NCBI RefSeq assembly: GCF_003234855.1
Contig: NZ_QKTO01000003.1
Location: forward strand, 310,001-374,000
Direction of reading: 5' to 3'
Source of the DNA: Curtobacterium sp. MCBD17_032
Lineage (GTDB): Bacteria; Actinomycetota; Actinomycetes; Actinomycetales; Microbacteriaceae
Length of the DNA stretch: 64,000 nucleotides
Part shown: piece by piece, positions 31,983-40,303 of the stretch
How the letters are laid out: the number at the start of each line of letters is the position of its first letter
Numbering within the stretch: position 1 is the stretch's first letter
The notes under the pieces: generated by a model
Seen by the model: the letters and a program-made list of their open reading frames with translations, nothing else
Databases searched by the model: none
What the model was told of the DNA's origin: nothing
Made by a program: the position numbers and the translations under genes

Positions 31983-33383
31983 TCACGCGGTGGCCGGCAC
32001 CCGCACCCGGAACGACGCTCCGCGGTGTTCCTCCGGCAACCGGTCGCCCCGTCCGAGCAGCTTGTGCCGCAGGGACCCCTCCTCGTACCCGTCGGGGTAG
32101 GCGTTGCGCGCCCGGAGTTCCGGGACGACGAACTCGATGACGTCCTGCCACGTGCCCGGCGTCACCGCGTACGCCAGGTTGAAACCGTCGACGTCGGTCT
32201 GCTCCTGGATGTCGATGAGCCGCTGCGCGATCGTCGCCCCGCTGCCGACCTCGACCGGACCGAGCCCGCCGATCGCCGTCTGCCGGGCGATGTCCCGGAC
32301 CGTCCACGTCGTCCCGTCCTCACCGGTCGCGGCGGACAGGTTCGCGGCGGCCGACTGGATCGCGTTCGACTCGATGTTGCCGAGCGGCTCGTCCAGGTCG
32401 TACTGCGACAGGTCGACGCCCATCCACCCGGAGTTGAGCACGAGCGCACCCGCCTCGGACGCGTACGACAGGTAGTCGCGGTACTTCGCCTGCGCGGCCT
32501 CGTCGGTCTCGTCCGTGATGACGGTGAGCAACGTGTACACCCTGGCGGCGTACCGGTCGCGACCAGCGGCCTCCAGGGCGTCCCGGATCTTCCCCACCGT
32601 CGCGGCGAGCTGCGGCAGGGTCGGCGCCCCGACGAACACGACCTCGGCGTTCTCGGCGGCGAAGCGGATCCCGCGCGGCGAGGCGCCCGCCTGGTAGATG
32701 ACGGGCGAGCGCTGCACGGACGGCTCGGACAGGTGGATGCCCGGCACGTCGAAGTGCGCACCGTGGTGCTCGATCGGGTGCACCTTCGCGGGGTCGGTGA
32801 AGACACCGGTCTCGCGGTCCTCGACCACGGCGTCGTCCTCCCACGAGCCCTCCCACAGTTTGTAGAGGACCTCGAGGTACTCGTCGGCGACGTCGTAGCG
32901 GTCGTCGTGGCCGAGTTGGTCCGTCTGGCCCATGTTGCGGGCGGCGCTCGGCAGGTACCCGGTGACGACGTTCCAGCCGACACGGCCCTTCGTCAGGTGG
33001 TCGAGCGTGGACATGCGTCGGGCGAACGGGTACGGGTGCTCGTAGGCGGTGCCCGCGGTGATGCCGAAGCCCAGGTGCTCGGTGACGGCGGCCATCGCGG
33101 ACACGAGGAGGATGGGGTCGTTCACGGGCACCTGCGACCCGGTGCGGAGCGCGGCCTCGTTCGTCCCGCCGTAGACGTCGTAGGTCCCGAGGACGTCGGC
33201 GATGAAGATGCCGTCGAACGCCCCGCCTTCGAGGATCTTCGCCAGGTCCGTCCAGTACGACAGGTCGTTGTAGTGCCGGGATCGGTCGCGCGGGTGGCGC
33301 CACAGCCCGGAGGACTGGTGCGCGACGCAGTTCATGTCGAACGCGTTGAAGCGGATCTGCCGGGGCTCGCGGTTCGTGGTCAC
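31983..33383 (-). CDS. NtaA/DmoA-type LLM flavin monooxygenase
   Basis: 466 residues. Luciferase-like monooxygenase of the NtaA/SnaA/DmoA group: FNAFDMNCVAHQSSGLWRHP, FDGIFIADVLGTYDVYGG, EHPYPFARRMSTLDHLTKGRVGWNVVTGYL, and SPVIYQAGASPRGIRFAAENAE. Uses reduced FMN from a partner reductase to oxidise nitrogen- or sulfur-containing compounds; no reductase is adjacent. GTG start six bases after TACGGT. Confidence 0.88.
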   Translation of the reverse strand: MTTNREPRQIRFNAFDMNCVAHQSSGLWRHPRDRSRHYNDLSYWTDLAKILEGGAFDGIFIADVLGTYDVYGGTNEAALRTGSQVPVNDPILLVSAMAAVTEHLGFGITAGTAYEHPYPFARRMSTLDHLTKGRVGWNVVTGYLPSAARNMGQTDQLGHDDRYDVADEYLEVLYKLWEGSWEDDAVVEDRETGVFTDPAKVHPIEHHGAHFDVPGIHLSEPSVQRSPVIYQAGASPRGIRFAAENAEVVFVGAPTLPQLAATVGKIRDALEAAGRDRYAARVYTLLTVITDETDEAAQAKYRDYLSYASEAGALVLNSGWMGVDLSQYDLDEPLGNIESNAIQSAAANLSAATGEDGTTWTVRDIARQTAIGGLGPVEVGSGATIAQRLIDIQEQTDVDGFNLAYAVTPGTWQDVIEFVVPELRARNAYPDGYEEGSLRHKLLGRGDRLPEEHRGASFRVRVPATA

Positions 33384-33389
33384 GACGCG

Positions 33390-33395
33390 ACCGTA
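33390..33395 (-). promoter_or_regulatory. -10 element of LLM monooxygenase gene
   Basis: TACGGT, minus strand, six bases before the GTG at 33383. Confidence 0.5.
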
Positions 33396-33470
33396 CGTCG
33401 GGCGCACGGAGCGCGTCACGGACGATGACGCCCTGTGACGCGGTCCGGGTGCCGACGGAGGGCGCGAACG

Positions 33471-33839
33471 TCAGGCGCGGTCGTGCAGGGTGACGTGGTA
33501 CCCGTCCGGGTCGGCGAAGGTGACGGTCCGACCGAACGGGCCGTCGAACGGCGGCGTCACGATCCGGTGCCCGTCGGCCTGCAGGGCGTCGTGGACCTCC
33601 TGGACGTCGGTCGCGTGCAACCACAGGGCGACGCCGAGGCCGGGCTGGTCGACCGACGTGAGATCCGTGCCGGGGAGGACGTCCCGCAGCGCGAAGGCGA
33701 TCGGCGTCGTGGTGAAGACGACCGCGTGCGGCGGGCCGGCGGGCGAGCGCTCGAGGCCGAGGTACCGCTCGTAGAACGCCTGTGAGGCATCGAGGTCGCG
33801 GACCTGCAGGGAGAGGAAGTCGGGGCCGGTGGCGGGCAT
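33471..33839 (-). CDS. VOC (glyoxalase/bleomycin-resistance) family protein
   Basis: 122 residues, one VOC domain: FLSLQVRDLDASQAFYERYLGLE, AVVFTTTPIAFALRD, GVALWLHATDVQEVHDALQADGHRIVTPP and FADPDGYHVTLHD. Could be a dioxygenase, lyase or binding protein. Divergent from a MarR gene and sharing its twin operators, so it is probably repressed by it and induced by a toxic compound. AAGGAGCACCC precedes the ATG. Confidence 0.85.
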   Translation of the reverse strand: MPATGPDFLSLQVRDLDASQAFYERYLGLERSPAGPPHAVVFTTTPIAFALRDVLPGTDLTSVDQPGLGVALWLHATDVQEVHDALQADGHRIVTPPFDGPFGRTVTFADPDGYHVTLHDRA

Positions 33840-33857
33840 GGGTGCTCCTTCTTGTTC

Positions 33858-33875
33858 ATGTCAGTTTTCTGACAT
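33858..33875. promoter_or_regulatory. MarR operator 1
   Basis: ATGTCAG-TTTT-CTGACAT, a perfect 7+7 inverted repeat on the VOC-gene side of the divergent spacer. Confidence 0.8.
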
Positions 33876-33885
33876 CGAGCACCAT

Positions 33886-33903
33886 ATGTCAGACTGCTGA
33901 CAT
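33886..33903. promoter_or_regulatory. MarR operator 2
   Basis: ATGTCAG-ACTG-CTGACAT, the same arms as operator 1, starting 28 bp after it. It runs into the ATG at 33902, so binding would block the MarR gene's own transcription. Confidence 0.8.
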
Positions 33904-34354
33904 GAGTCAACAGGACGGCGTCGACCTCCCGACCTCGATCGGGTACCTGCTCAAGGAGACCGCGACGGCGCTCCGGACCGCGATGGAGGCCGTGCTCCGC
34001 CCGCTCGGCATGACCGTGACGCACTACTCCTGCCTGGAACTCCTGGCGCAACGGCCGGGGTCGTCGAACTCCGAGCTCGCCCGCGGCACGTTCGTGACCC
34101 GGCAGTCGATGAACGTCCTGCTGCAGACCCTCGAGCGCGACGGCGTCGTCGAGCGCCCGTCCGAGGCCCGCTCCGGCCGGGTCATGCCGGCACAGCTGAC
34201 CGACCGCGGACGCCGGGACCTCGCCGCCGCGACGGCCGCCGTCCGCTCGGTGGAGGACCGGATGCTCGCCGACCTCGACGAGGACGACCGGGCAGCGGCC
34301 AGGCGGCTGCTGCGGAGCATGGTGGCCGCCCTGCGCGACGGTGCCGCGCACTGA
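33902..34354 (+). CDS. MarR family regulator
   Basis: 150 residues: SIGYLLKETATALRTAMEAVLRPLGMTVTHYSCLELLAQRPG, recognition helix VTRQSMNVLLQTLERDGVVERP, wing with RSGRVMPAQLTDRG, and dimerisation helices at both ends. Overlaps its own operator; the twin sites indicate autorepression plus control of the divergent VOC gene. Confidence 0.9.
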   Translation: MSQQDGVDLPTSIGYLLKETATALRTAMEAVLRPLGMTVTHYSCLELLAQRPGSSNSELARGTFVTRQSMNVLLQTLERDGVVERPSEARSGRVMPAQLTDRGRRDLAAATAAVRSVEDRMLADLDEDDRAAARRLLRSMVAALRDGAAH

Positions 34355-34398
34355 CGGACGGGAGGCCCGGCACCCGCTGGCACCGCGCCTCCCGTCCG
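34355..34398. terminator. Dispersed palindrome, convergent terminator
   Basis: CGGACGGGAGGC (34355-34366) pairs with GCCTCCCGTCCG (34387-34398), immediately after the MarR stop and before the end of the convergent sufU gene. Confidence 0.8.
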
Positions 34399-34411
34399 GT
34401 GGGCGCGCCGG

Positions 34412-34861
34412 TCAGCGCGCCGCGACCGCCTGCTGCGCCGCCGCCTCGGCGGCGACCCATGCGAGCATCCCGCACTTGACCCGCATGACGAACTTCGAGA
34501 CGCCCTGGAAGGCGACGAGGTCCTCGAGCACGTCCTCGTCCGGCTCCCCGACACCGCGGGAGCGCATCATCGTGCGGAACGCCTCGGTCAGGGCCAGGAA
34601 CTCCGGGACGGTCCGGCCGACGGCCATGTCGGTGAGCACCGAAGCCGACGCCATCGAGATCGAGCAGCCGTCCCCCTGCCAGGCGACGGCGGCGATCCGG
34701 TCGGTGCCGGACTCGAGTCGGAGCCGGACGGTGATCTCGTCACCGCACGTCGGGTTGCGCTCGAAGTGCTCGGCGTCCGCGTCCGGCATCGGACCGTCTC
34801 CACGACGGGCCTTCGCGTGGTCGAGGATCACCTGCTGGTAGAGCCCGTCCAGGCCGCTCAC
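34412..34861 (-). CDS. sufU: SufU-type sulfur-transfer/Fe-S assembly protein
   Basis: 149 residues. SufU (NifU/IscU-like) with the zinc-site residues: Cys and Asp in NPTCGDEITV, Cys in WQGDGCSISMASAS, and Cys in VMRVKCGMLAW; the roughly 18-20 residue insertion between the second and third Cys region distinguishes SufU from IscU. Accepts sulfur from SufS. GTG start in a 4-bp overlap with sufS. No sufBCD genes lie beside it in this window. Confidence 0.92.
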   Translation of the reverse strand: MSGLDGLYQQVILDHAKARRGDGPMPDADAEHFERNPTCGDEITVRLRLESGTDRIAAVAWQGDGCSISMASASVLTDMAVGRTVPEFLALTEAFRTMMRSRGVGEPDEDVLEDLVAFQGVSKFVMRVKCGMLAWVAAEAAAQQAVAAR

Positions 34862-36183
34862 GCGGGCTCCTCCGCCCCGAAGTAGCCGCGGATGCCGCCG
34901 ACCGCGGTCACGAAGCGGTCGACGTCCTCCTCGGTCGTGTACACGTACGTGCTCGCGCGGCTCGTCGCGGTGAGCCCCAGGCGACGGTGGAGCGGCTGCG
35001 CGCAGTGGTGGCCGGAGCGGACCGCGATGCCCTGCGCGTCGAGGTACTGGGACACGTCGTGCGCGTGCACCCCGTCGACGACGAAGGACGCGAGTCCACT
35101 GCGCGGGACACCGGCCGCGGGCCCGACGACGGAGACGCCGGGGACGGTGGCGAGACCGGTGAGCATCCGCTGCGCCAGGTGCTCCTCGTGCGCCTGCACC
35201 CGGTCCATCCCGATGCGCTCGAGGTAGCGGACGGCCTCGGCGAGCGCGACGGCCTGCGACACGGGCTGCGTGCCGGCCTCGAACCGCTCGGGAGCCGGCA
35301 TGTAGTCGGTGTGCTCCATCGTCACCGTGGTGATCATCGAACCGCCGGTGCGGAACGGCGGGAGCGCGTCGAGCAGGTCCTGCCGTCCCCACAGCACGCC
35401 GATGCCGTTCGGGCCGAGCATCTTGTGCCCGGAGAACGCGGCGAAGTCGACGTCGAGGGCGCGGACGTCGAGCGGCCGGTGCGGCGCGGACTGGCAGGCG
35501 TCGAGCACGACGAGCGCCCCGACGGCGTGGGCCGCCGCGACGACCTCGGCGACGGGGGCGATCATCCCGGTGACGTTCGACACGTGCGCGAACGCGACGA
35601 CCCGGGTGCGCTCGGTGACGAGTGCGACGGCGTCCTCAGCGGTCCAGCACCCGGCGTCGTCGACCGGCACCCAGCGCATGGTGGCACCGGTCGCAGCCGC
35701 GAGCTCCTGCCAGGGCACGAGGTTCGCGTGGTGCTCGGCCTCGGTCACCAGGACCTCGTCGCCGGGGCCGAGGCGGAAGCGGTCGGCCTCGGGTCCGCCA
35801 CGGCCGGCGCTGGCGTTGCGGATGCCGTACGCGACGAGGTTGAGCGCGTCGGTGGCGTTCGCGGTCCAGACGACCTCGGACGGGCTCGCGGCTCCGATGA
35901 AGCGGGCGACCGTCGCGCGGGCGTCCTCGTAGGCGTCGGTGCTCAGCGCCGCGAGGGTGTGGGCGCCGCGGTGCACGGCCGCGTTGTCCTGCTCGAGGAA
36001 GCGCCGTTCGGCGTCCAGCACCTGTACGGGCCGTTCGGCGGTCGCGCCGGAGTCCAGGTACGCCAACTGCTGCCCGTTCACCTCCTGCTGCAGGATCGGG
36101 AAGTCCGCGCGGATGCGGAGGACCTCGTCCTCGGTGAGCGGCTCGACGGAGCCGTCCGTCGGCGCTGGTGCAACGATCGTCAC
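34858..36183 (-). CDS. sufS: SufS cysteine desulfurase
   Basis: 441 residues, PLP class V. ADFPILQQEVNGQQLAYLDSGATAERP at the start, VVWTANATDALNLVAYG, EAEHHANLVPWQ, DACQSAPHRPLDV, PLP lysine in FSGHKMLGPNGIGVLWG (about residue 245), and the active Cys loop RSGHHCAQP near the C-terminus. Releases sulfur from cysteine for Fe-S clusters. GTG at 36183 is preferred over an upstream frame start at 36225 because AGGAGGG lies in the right place. Confidence 0.92.
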   Translation of the reverse strand: MTIVAPAPTDGSVEPLTEDEVLRIRADFPILQQEVNGQQLAYLDSGATAERPVQVLDAERRFLEQDNAAVHRGAHTLAALSTDAYEDARATVARFIGAASPSEVVWTANATDALNLVAYGIRNASAGRGGPEADRFRLGPGDEVLVTEAEHHANLVPWQELAAATGATMRWVPVDDAGCWTAEDAVALVTERTRVVAFAHVSNVTGMIAPVAEVVAAAHAVGALVVLDACQSAPHRPLDVRALDVDFAAFSGHKMLGPNGIGVLWGRQDLLDALPPFRTGGSMITTVTMEHTDYMPAPERFEAGTQPVSQAVALAEAVRYLERIGMDRVQAHEEHLAQRMLTGLATVPGVSVVGPAAGVPRSGLASFVVDGVHAHDVSQYLDAQGIAVRSGHHCAQPLHRRLGLTATSRASTYVYTTEEDVDRFVTAVGGIRGYFGAEEPA

Positions 36184-36274
36184 GGTGCTGGCCCTCCTGT
36201 GCGTCTCCGGGAGACAACCCGTCAATGGTGGTCGTTCTTCCCGTCGACGTCCAGTCGGGCCGGCACCGCGCGGG

Positions 36275-36487
36275 CTACTCGTTCCCGACGCGCTTGTCGG
36301 CCTGCTCGCGGGCGGCGTCGATCTTGTCGTCGTACTTCCCGCCGGTGGCCTTCTTCACGGCGTCCGCGACCCCGTCGAAGACCTTGTCGCTGACACCCTC
36401 GGCCCTCTCGCTCTTCAGCGCGTCCTGCACCTTGCCGTCCTGCAGCAGCGCCTGGGCCTTCTTGGTGATGTCGTCGAACCCTGCCAT
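36275..36487 (-). CDS. Rv0909/MT0933-like small protein
   Basis: 70 residues, acidic/basic alternating helical: MAGFDDITKKAQALLQDGKV, DKVFDGVADAVKKATGGKYDDKIDAAREQADK. Matches the Rv0909 (MT0933-like) family annotated as putative antitoxins, although no toxin gene is next to it here. A role as a stress-related structural protein is equally possible. GAGGAG precedes the ATG. Confidence 0.75.
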   Translation of the reverse strand: MAGFDDITKKAQALLQDGKVQDALKSERAEGVSDKVFDGVADAVKKATGGKYDDKIDAAREQADKRVGNE

Positions 36488-36625
36488 GACCGGCTCCTCG
36501 TGTCTCGGGCGGGACCTCGTGTCCCGCGTCCTGGCGCCGATGCTAACCAGCGTGCGCGACTCGGGTCCGGGTCGTCCACCGGACGCCCAGCAGCGGACCG
36601 GTCGACGGCCGGGTGACCGGGCCGC

Positions 36626-37909
36626 TCAGGTCATCTGCGCGCTCCGTCGACGGGCGAGGACGTACCCGACGGCGACGGCCCCGCTGACCGCCAACAGCGA
36701 GGGGATGAGGATGTCGGTGCCCTCCTGCGTGAACTCGACGACGAGCACGAGGGCCGTGAACGGTGCACGCATGGTCGTGGCCAGGAACGCGGCCGCGCCG
36801 ACGAACGCGAAGGTCGCCAGGGCGCCGCCGTCGGTCGGCCAGAGGAGCATCCAGGCGGCGCCGAGGAAGCCGCCGAGTGCCGAGCCGACCGCGATCGAGG
36901 GCGTGAGCGTCCCGCCCACGGCGCCGGCCCCGATCGTCGCCGCGGTCGTCACGGTCTTCAGCAGTCCGACGACGAGGAGCGCGAGCAGGGGTGCCATGCC
37001 GAGCAGCGTCGGGCCGTCGAGGTCGGCGTTCATCGCGGCGAGCCCGAGAGCGCGGCCGTTGCCCATGACCTCCGGGAACGGGATCGCGACGAGGCCGACG
37101 AGCGCGAAGACGACGGGCAGCACGACGAGCAGCTTCCACCCCGTCGGAGCGATCGCCTGCAGCCGGTTGGTGGCCCGGACGAACCCGACGCCGGCGAGCC
37201 CGAGCAGCGGCCCGACGACGACCGCCCAGACGAGCAGCGACGGCGAGAGCTGCATCGCGGGCACGTGGTACAGCACCTCGTCCGGGATCACGAGGCGGGC
37301 GACGAACGCCGCGACGGCACTCGTCACGAACGCGGGCAGGGCGGTCGCCAGCGTGAGTTCGCCGAGCAGCACCTCGACCGCGAACAGCGCGCCGCCGAGC
37401 GGGACGTCGTAGACCGCGGCGAGTCCGGCGGCGGCACCACAGGCCACCAGGACCTTCGTCTCACGTGCCGTCAACCCGGCGCGGACGGTCAGGAGTTGCG
37501 CGGCCCACGCGCCGAGTTCGCGCGGCGCGACCTCCTTGCCGATCGAGGCACCGAGGCCGACCGCGAGGATCTGCACGCCCGCGTTGCCGACGGTGACCAG
37601 CGAGGGCATCCGCCTGCCCGCCACGGCGGCCGGGACCCCGACGACCGGGCGACCCCAGCGACGGATCGCCCACCACGCGACCGCGGTGAGGACGCCGGCG
37701 GCCAGCACGGCCAGGAACCGGTTCAGCCCCGAGGGGGCGTCGGCGGCCTCCCGGTGCCCACCGAAGGTGTACCCGAAGGCGACGAACTGGATGAGCTGGA
37801 GCGCGAGCCACACGGCGATCCCGGCGACCCCGCCGGCGATGCCGACGAGTCCCGTGACCACGGCGAGCTTGAGCGCCCAGGCCGGAGTGGCGAGACCGTT
37901 GTGTGGCAT
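36626..37909 (-). CDS. ClC-family chloride channel/antiporter
   Basis: 427 residues, about ten membrane segments. ClC landmarks: GLGASIGKEVAPRELGAW (variant of G(K/R)EGP, with the gating-Glu position), VACGAAAGLAAVYDVPLGGALFAVEVLL and IGAGAVGGTLTPSIAVGSALGGFLG. The usual GSGIP motif is replaced, so ion preference is uncertain. TACGCT seven bases before the ATG indicates a leaderless mRNA. Confidence 0.85.
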   Translation of the reverse strand: MPHNGLATPAWALKLAVVTGLVGIAGGVAGIAVWLALQLIQFVAFGYTFGGHREAADAPSGLNRFLAVLAAGVLTAVAWWAIRRWGRPVVGVPAAVAGRRMPSLVTVGNAGVQILAVGLGASIGKEVAPRELGAWAAQLLTVRAGLTARETKVLVACGAAAGLAAVYDVPLGGALFAVEVLLGELTLATALPAFVTSAVAAFVARLVIPDEVLYHVPAMQLSPSLLVWAVVVGPLLGLAGVGFVRATNRLQAIAPTGWKLLVVLPVVFALVGLVAIPFPEVMGNGRALGLAAMNADLDGPTLLGMAPLLALLVVGLLKTVTTAATIGAGAVGGTLTPSIAVGSALGGFLGAAWMLLWPTDGGALATFAFVGAAAFLATTMRAPFTALVLVVEFTQEGTDILIPSLLAVSGAVAVGYVLARRRSAQMT

Positions 37910-37916
37910 GTCGGCA

Positions 37917-37922
37917 AGCGTA
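37917..37922 (-). promoter_or_regulatory. -10 element of ClC gene
   Basis: TACGCT, minus strand, seven bases before the ATG at 37909. Confidence 0.5.
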
Positions 37923-37957
37923 GCGGGCGCGCGGCCGCGCGCCCTGCGACGCGTCGA

Positions 37958-38024
37958 CCGGGAGGCCCGGCCCGCCACCCGGGGTCGGGCACCGGTCCCG
38001 GGAGGGGTGGTCCGGGCCTCCCGG
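37958..38024. terminator. Dispersed palindrome (variant arm)
   Basis: CCGGGAGGCCCGG (37958-37970) pairs perfectly with CCGGGCCTCCCGG (38012-38024). The arm reads CGGGAGGC rather than GACGGGAGGC. It lies downstream of the alpha-galactosidase stop and upstream of the ClC promoter, all minus strand. Confidence 0.75.
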
Positions 38025-38038
38025 CCGGTGCCGCGTCC

Positions 38039-40267
38039 TCAGACCGCGGTGACCCGGTACGGCACGACGGTCTCCGGGTACGTCATCGGCGCCTGGACGC
38101 CGACGAGCTCGAGCGACCGGCCGGTGAACACCCGGTCGCCGGACTCCCAGGGCGCGGGCTCGAGTCCGGGAACGTCCCCGATGACGAGCGGGTCGACGCG
38201 GTAGCGGGTGTCCGGGTCGAGGCCGCGCAGGGTGATCCGACCGCGCGGGCTGACCTCGGACCGGCCGACCACGGCGAGGAAGAACAGCGCCTCCCGCCGG
38301 TCCGGGGCCACCGCGCCGTAGACGAGCTGCGTCTCGTCGGCCTGGTCGACACGCACCAGGTCCCCGTGGTGCAGGAGCTCCCGGCACTGTCGGTAGGTCG
38401 TCACCCACTCGGCGAGCTCGCGTTCCTCGGCCGCGGTCGCGGTCGCGAGGTCCCACTCGATGCCGAGGTGCCCGTACAGCGCGGTGCCGGCGCGGAAGGC
38501 GAGCGTGTGCCGGCGTCCCGTCGTGTGGTTCGTGCCGCTCGCGATGTGCGACCCGAGCATCTCGGGTGGCAGGAGTTGCATGGTCCACCGGTTCATCTGC
38601 TGCCGTTCGAGCGGGTCGATGCAGTCCGAGGTCCAGACCCGGTCGGTGTGCTCGATGACGCCGAGGTCGACCCGGCTGCCACCGGACGAGCACGACTCGA
38701 TCTCCAGCCCCGGGAACCGGTCCTTGAGCGCCGCCATCAGCCGGTACGCGGCGAGGGTCTGCTCGTGCACGGCGGCACCGGCACCGCGTGTCCCGGCGTC
38801 GACCAGGTCGCGGTTGTGGTCCCACTTGACGTAGTCGACCCCGACCTCGTCGATGACGGCGGTCAGCCGCTCGAGGACGTGGTCGTACGCGGCGGGGATC
38901 GCCAGGTCGAGCACCTGTTGGTTCCGGGCACGGACCGGCAGTCGGCCGTCCGCCTGCATGATCCACTCCGGGTGCGCGCGGGCCAGGTCGCTGTCCTCGT
39001 TCACCATCTCCGGCTCGAACCACAACCCGAACTCCATGCCGAGCCCGCGGACGTGGTCGACCAGCGGGGCGAGCCCGTCCGGCCAGACGTCCTCGTCGAC
39101 GGACCAGTCACCGAGCCCGGCCCGGTCGTCGCGGCGGCCGCGGAACCACCCGTCGTCGAGGACGAACCGCTCGACGCCGATCCGGGCCGCTCGGTCGGCC
39201 AGGTCGGTCAGGCGGGCCAGGTCGTGGTCGAAGTAGACCGCCTCCCACACGTTGATCGTCACCGGCCGGGGACGGACGGGGTGCTGCGGGCGCTGTCGGA
39301 GCCAGTCGTGGAACCGGTGGGCCTGCGCGTCCGACCCGTCCCCGTACGCGCCGTACACCCACGGTCCGGCGTACGTCGCGCCCTGGTCGAGCCGGACCTC
39401 GCCGGGCAGCAGGAGTTCCCCGCCGCCGACCACCTGGCGGCCGTCGGCGACGCGCTCGGCGTGGTGCCGGTGGTTCCCGCTCCACCCGACGTGCACGCCC
39501 CAGACCTCGCCCGCCGCGAACCCGAACCCTCGGGTCCCGACGCTGAGGACCGTGGCGGCGTCCGGACCGGTGCGACCACGGCGTCCCTCGCGCTGGTGCG
39601 TGCCGACGACGAGCTCGTGCCGCTGCGGGGTGCGCTCCTTGCCCCACCGTCCGGCGAAGTCGAGCACCTCACGGGCCCGCCCCGGGACCGGCAGCGCGAC
39701 CGTCACGTCGTCGACCGTGTACGTGCCCGGTGCCGTGTTCGTCACCGCGGCGCGGAGCCGGACCAGGCCGGAGACGAGGAGCTCGACCTCGATGCGGACG
39801 GACAGGCCGGCGATCCGGTCCTCGGCATCCACGACGAGGCGTCGACCGGGGGCGACCCCGGCACCGGGGTCGGTGTCCTGGCCGGAGGCGCCGTCCCGGC
39901 CGGGCGCGCTGACCTGGCCGGTGGTGCTCGGTCCGCGGCCGCTCACGTGCAGGTCGGTGACGTCCACGGCGGTGAGCGTGAACGCGGGCGCCCAGTCGCG
40001 GCCGTCCCGGTGTCCGACGATCCCGGGTCGGCCCGTCCACCCGGTGTGCGGTTCGGGGAGGACGCTCAGGCGCACGGCGACGTCGGGCGTGCTCGGCTGC
40101 AGCGGGAGGACGTCGGCGGCGGCGAGCGCGAGCAGCTCGGCATCGGACAGGTCACCGAGGGCGGCACCCCAGTGCACGACGGCGGGGAGTCGGCCGGCCG
40201 AGCAGTCGAGCACGAGGGACACACCCCCGGCGCTCAGGTGGACGGGGACGGTGGGGAGCGACGACAT
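38039..40267 (-). CDS. Alpha-galactosidase (GH36)
   Basis: 742 residues. N-terminal beta-sandwich, then the TIM barrel: INVWEAVYFDHDLARLTDLADRAA, FVLDDGWFRGRRDD, FGLWFEPEMVNEDSDLARAHPEWIM, nucleophile in VDYVKWDHNRD (about residue 480), IESCSSGGSRVDLGV and the acid/base Asp in VWTSDCIDPLERQ. A low-complexity insert of about 30 residues (TTGQVSAPGRDGASGQDTDP) sits in the N-terminal domain. Cytoplasmic; hydrolyses raffinose-family or melibiose-type galactosides. No sugar transporter adjoins it. Confidence 0.93.
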   Translation of the reverse strand: MSSLPTVPVHLSAGGVSLVLDCSAGRLPAVVHWGAALGDLSDAELLALAAADVLPLQPSTPDVAVRLSVLPEPHTGWTGRPGIVGHRDGRDWAPAFTLTAVDVTDLHVSGRGPSTTGQVSAPGRDGASGQDTDPGAGVAPGRRLVVDAEDRIAGLSVRIEVELLVSGLVRLRAAVTNTAPGTYTVDDVTVALPVPGRAREVLDFAGRWGKERTPQRHELVVGTHQREGRRGRTGPDAATVLSVGTRGFGFAAGEVWGVHVGWSGNHRHHAERVADGRQVVGGGELLLPGEVRLDQGATYAGPWVYGAYGDGSDAQAHRFHDWLRQRPQHPVRPRPVTINVWEAVYFDHDLARLTDLADRAARIGVERFVLDDGWFRGRRDDRAGLGDWSVDEDVWPDGLAPLVDHVRGLGMEFGLWFEPEMVNEDSDLARAHPEWIMQADGRLPVRARNQQVLDLAIPAAYDHVLERLTAVIDEVGVDYVKWDHNRDLVDAGTRGAGAAVHEQTLAAYRLMAALKDRFPGLEIESCSSGGSRVDLGVIEHTDRVWTSDCIDPLERQQMNRWTMQLLPPEMLGSHIASGTNHTTGRRHTLAFRAGTALYGHLGIEWDLATATAAEERELAEWVTTYRQCRELLHHGDLVRVDQADETQLVYGAVAPDRREALFFLAVVGRSEVSPRGRITLRGLDPDTRYRVDPLVIGDVPGLEPAPWESGDRVFTGRSLELVGVQAPMTYPETVVPYRVTAV

Positions 40268-40303
40268 CGGTTCTCCTCGGTGGGGACGGGTGGGGTGCGG
40301 TCC

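Noticed and set aside
36275-36487. Toxin-antitoxin module at the Rv0909-like gene.
   Set aside because: No partner toxin gene lies on either side, so only the family name supports it.
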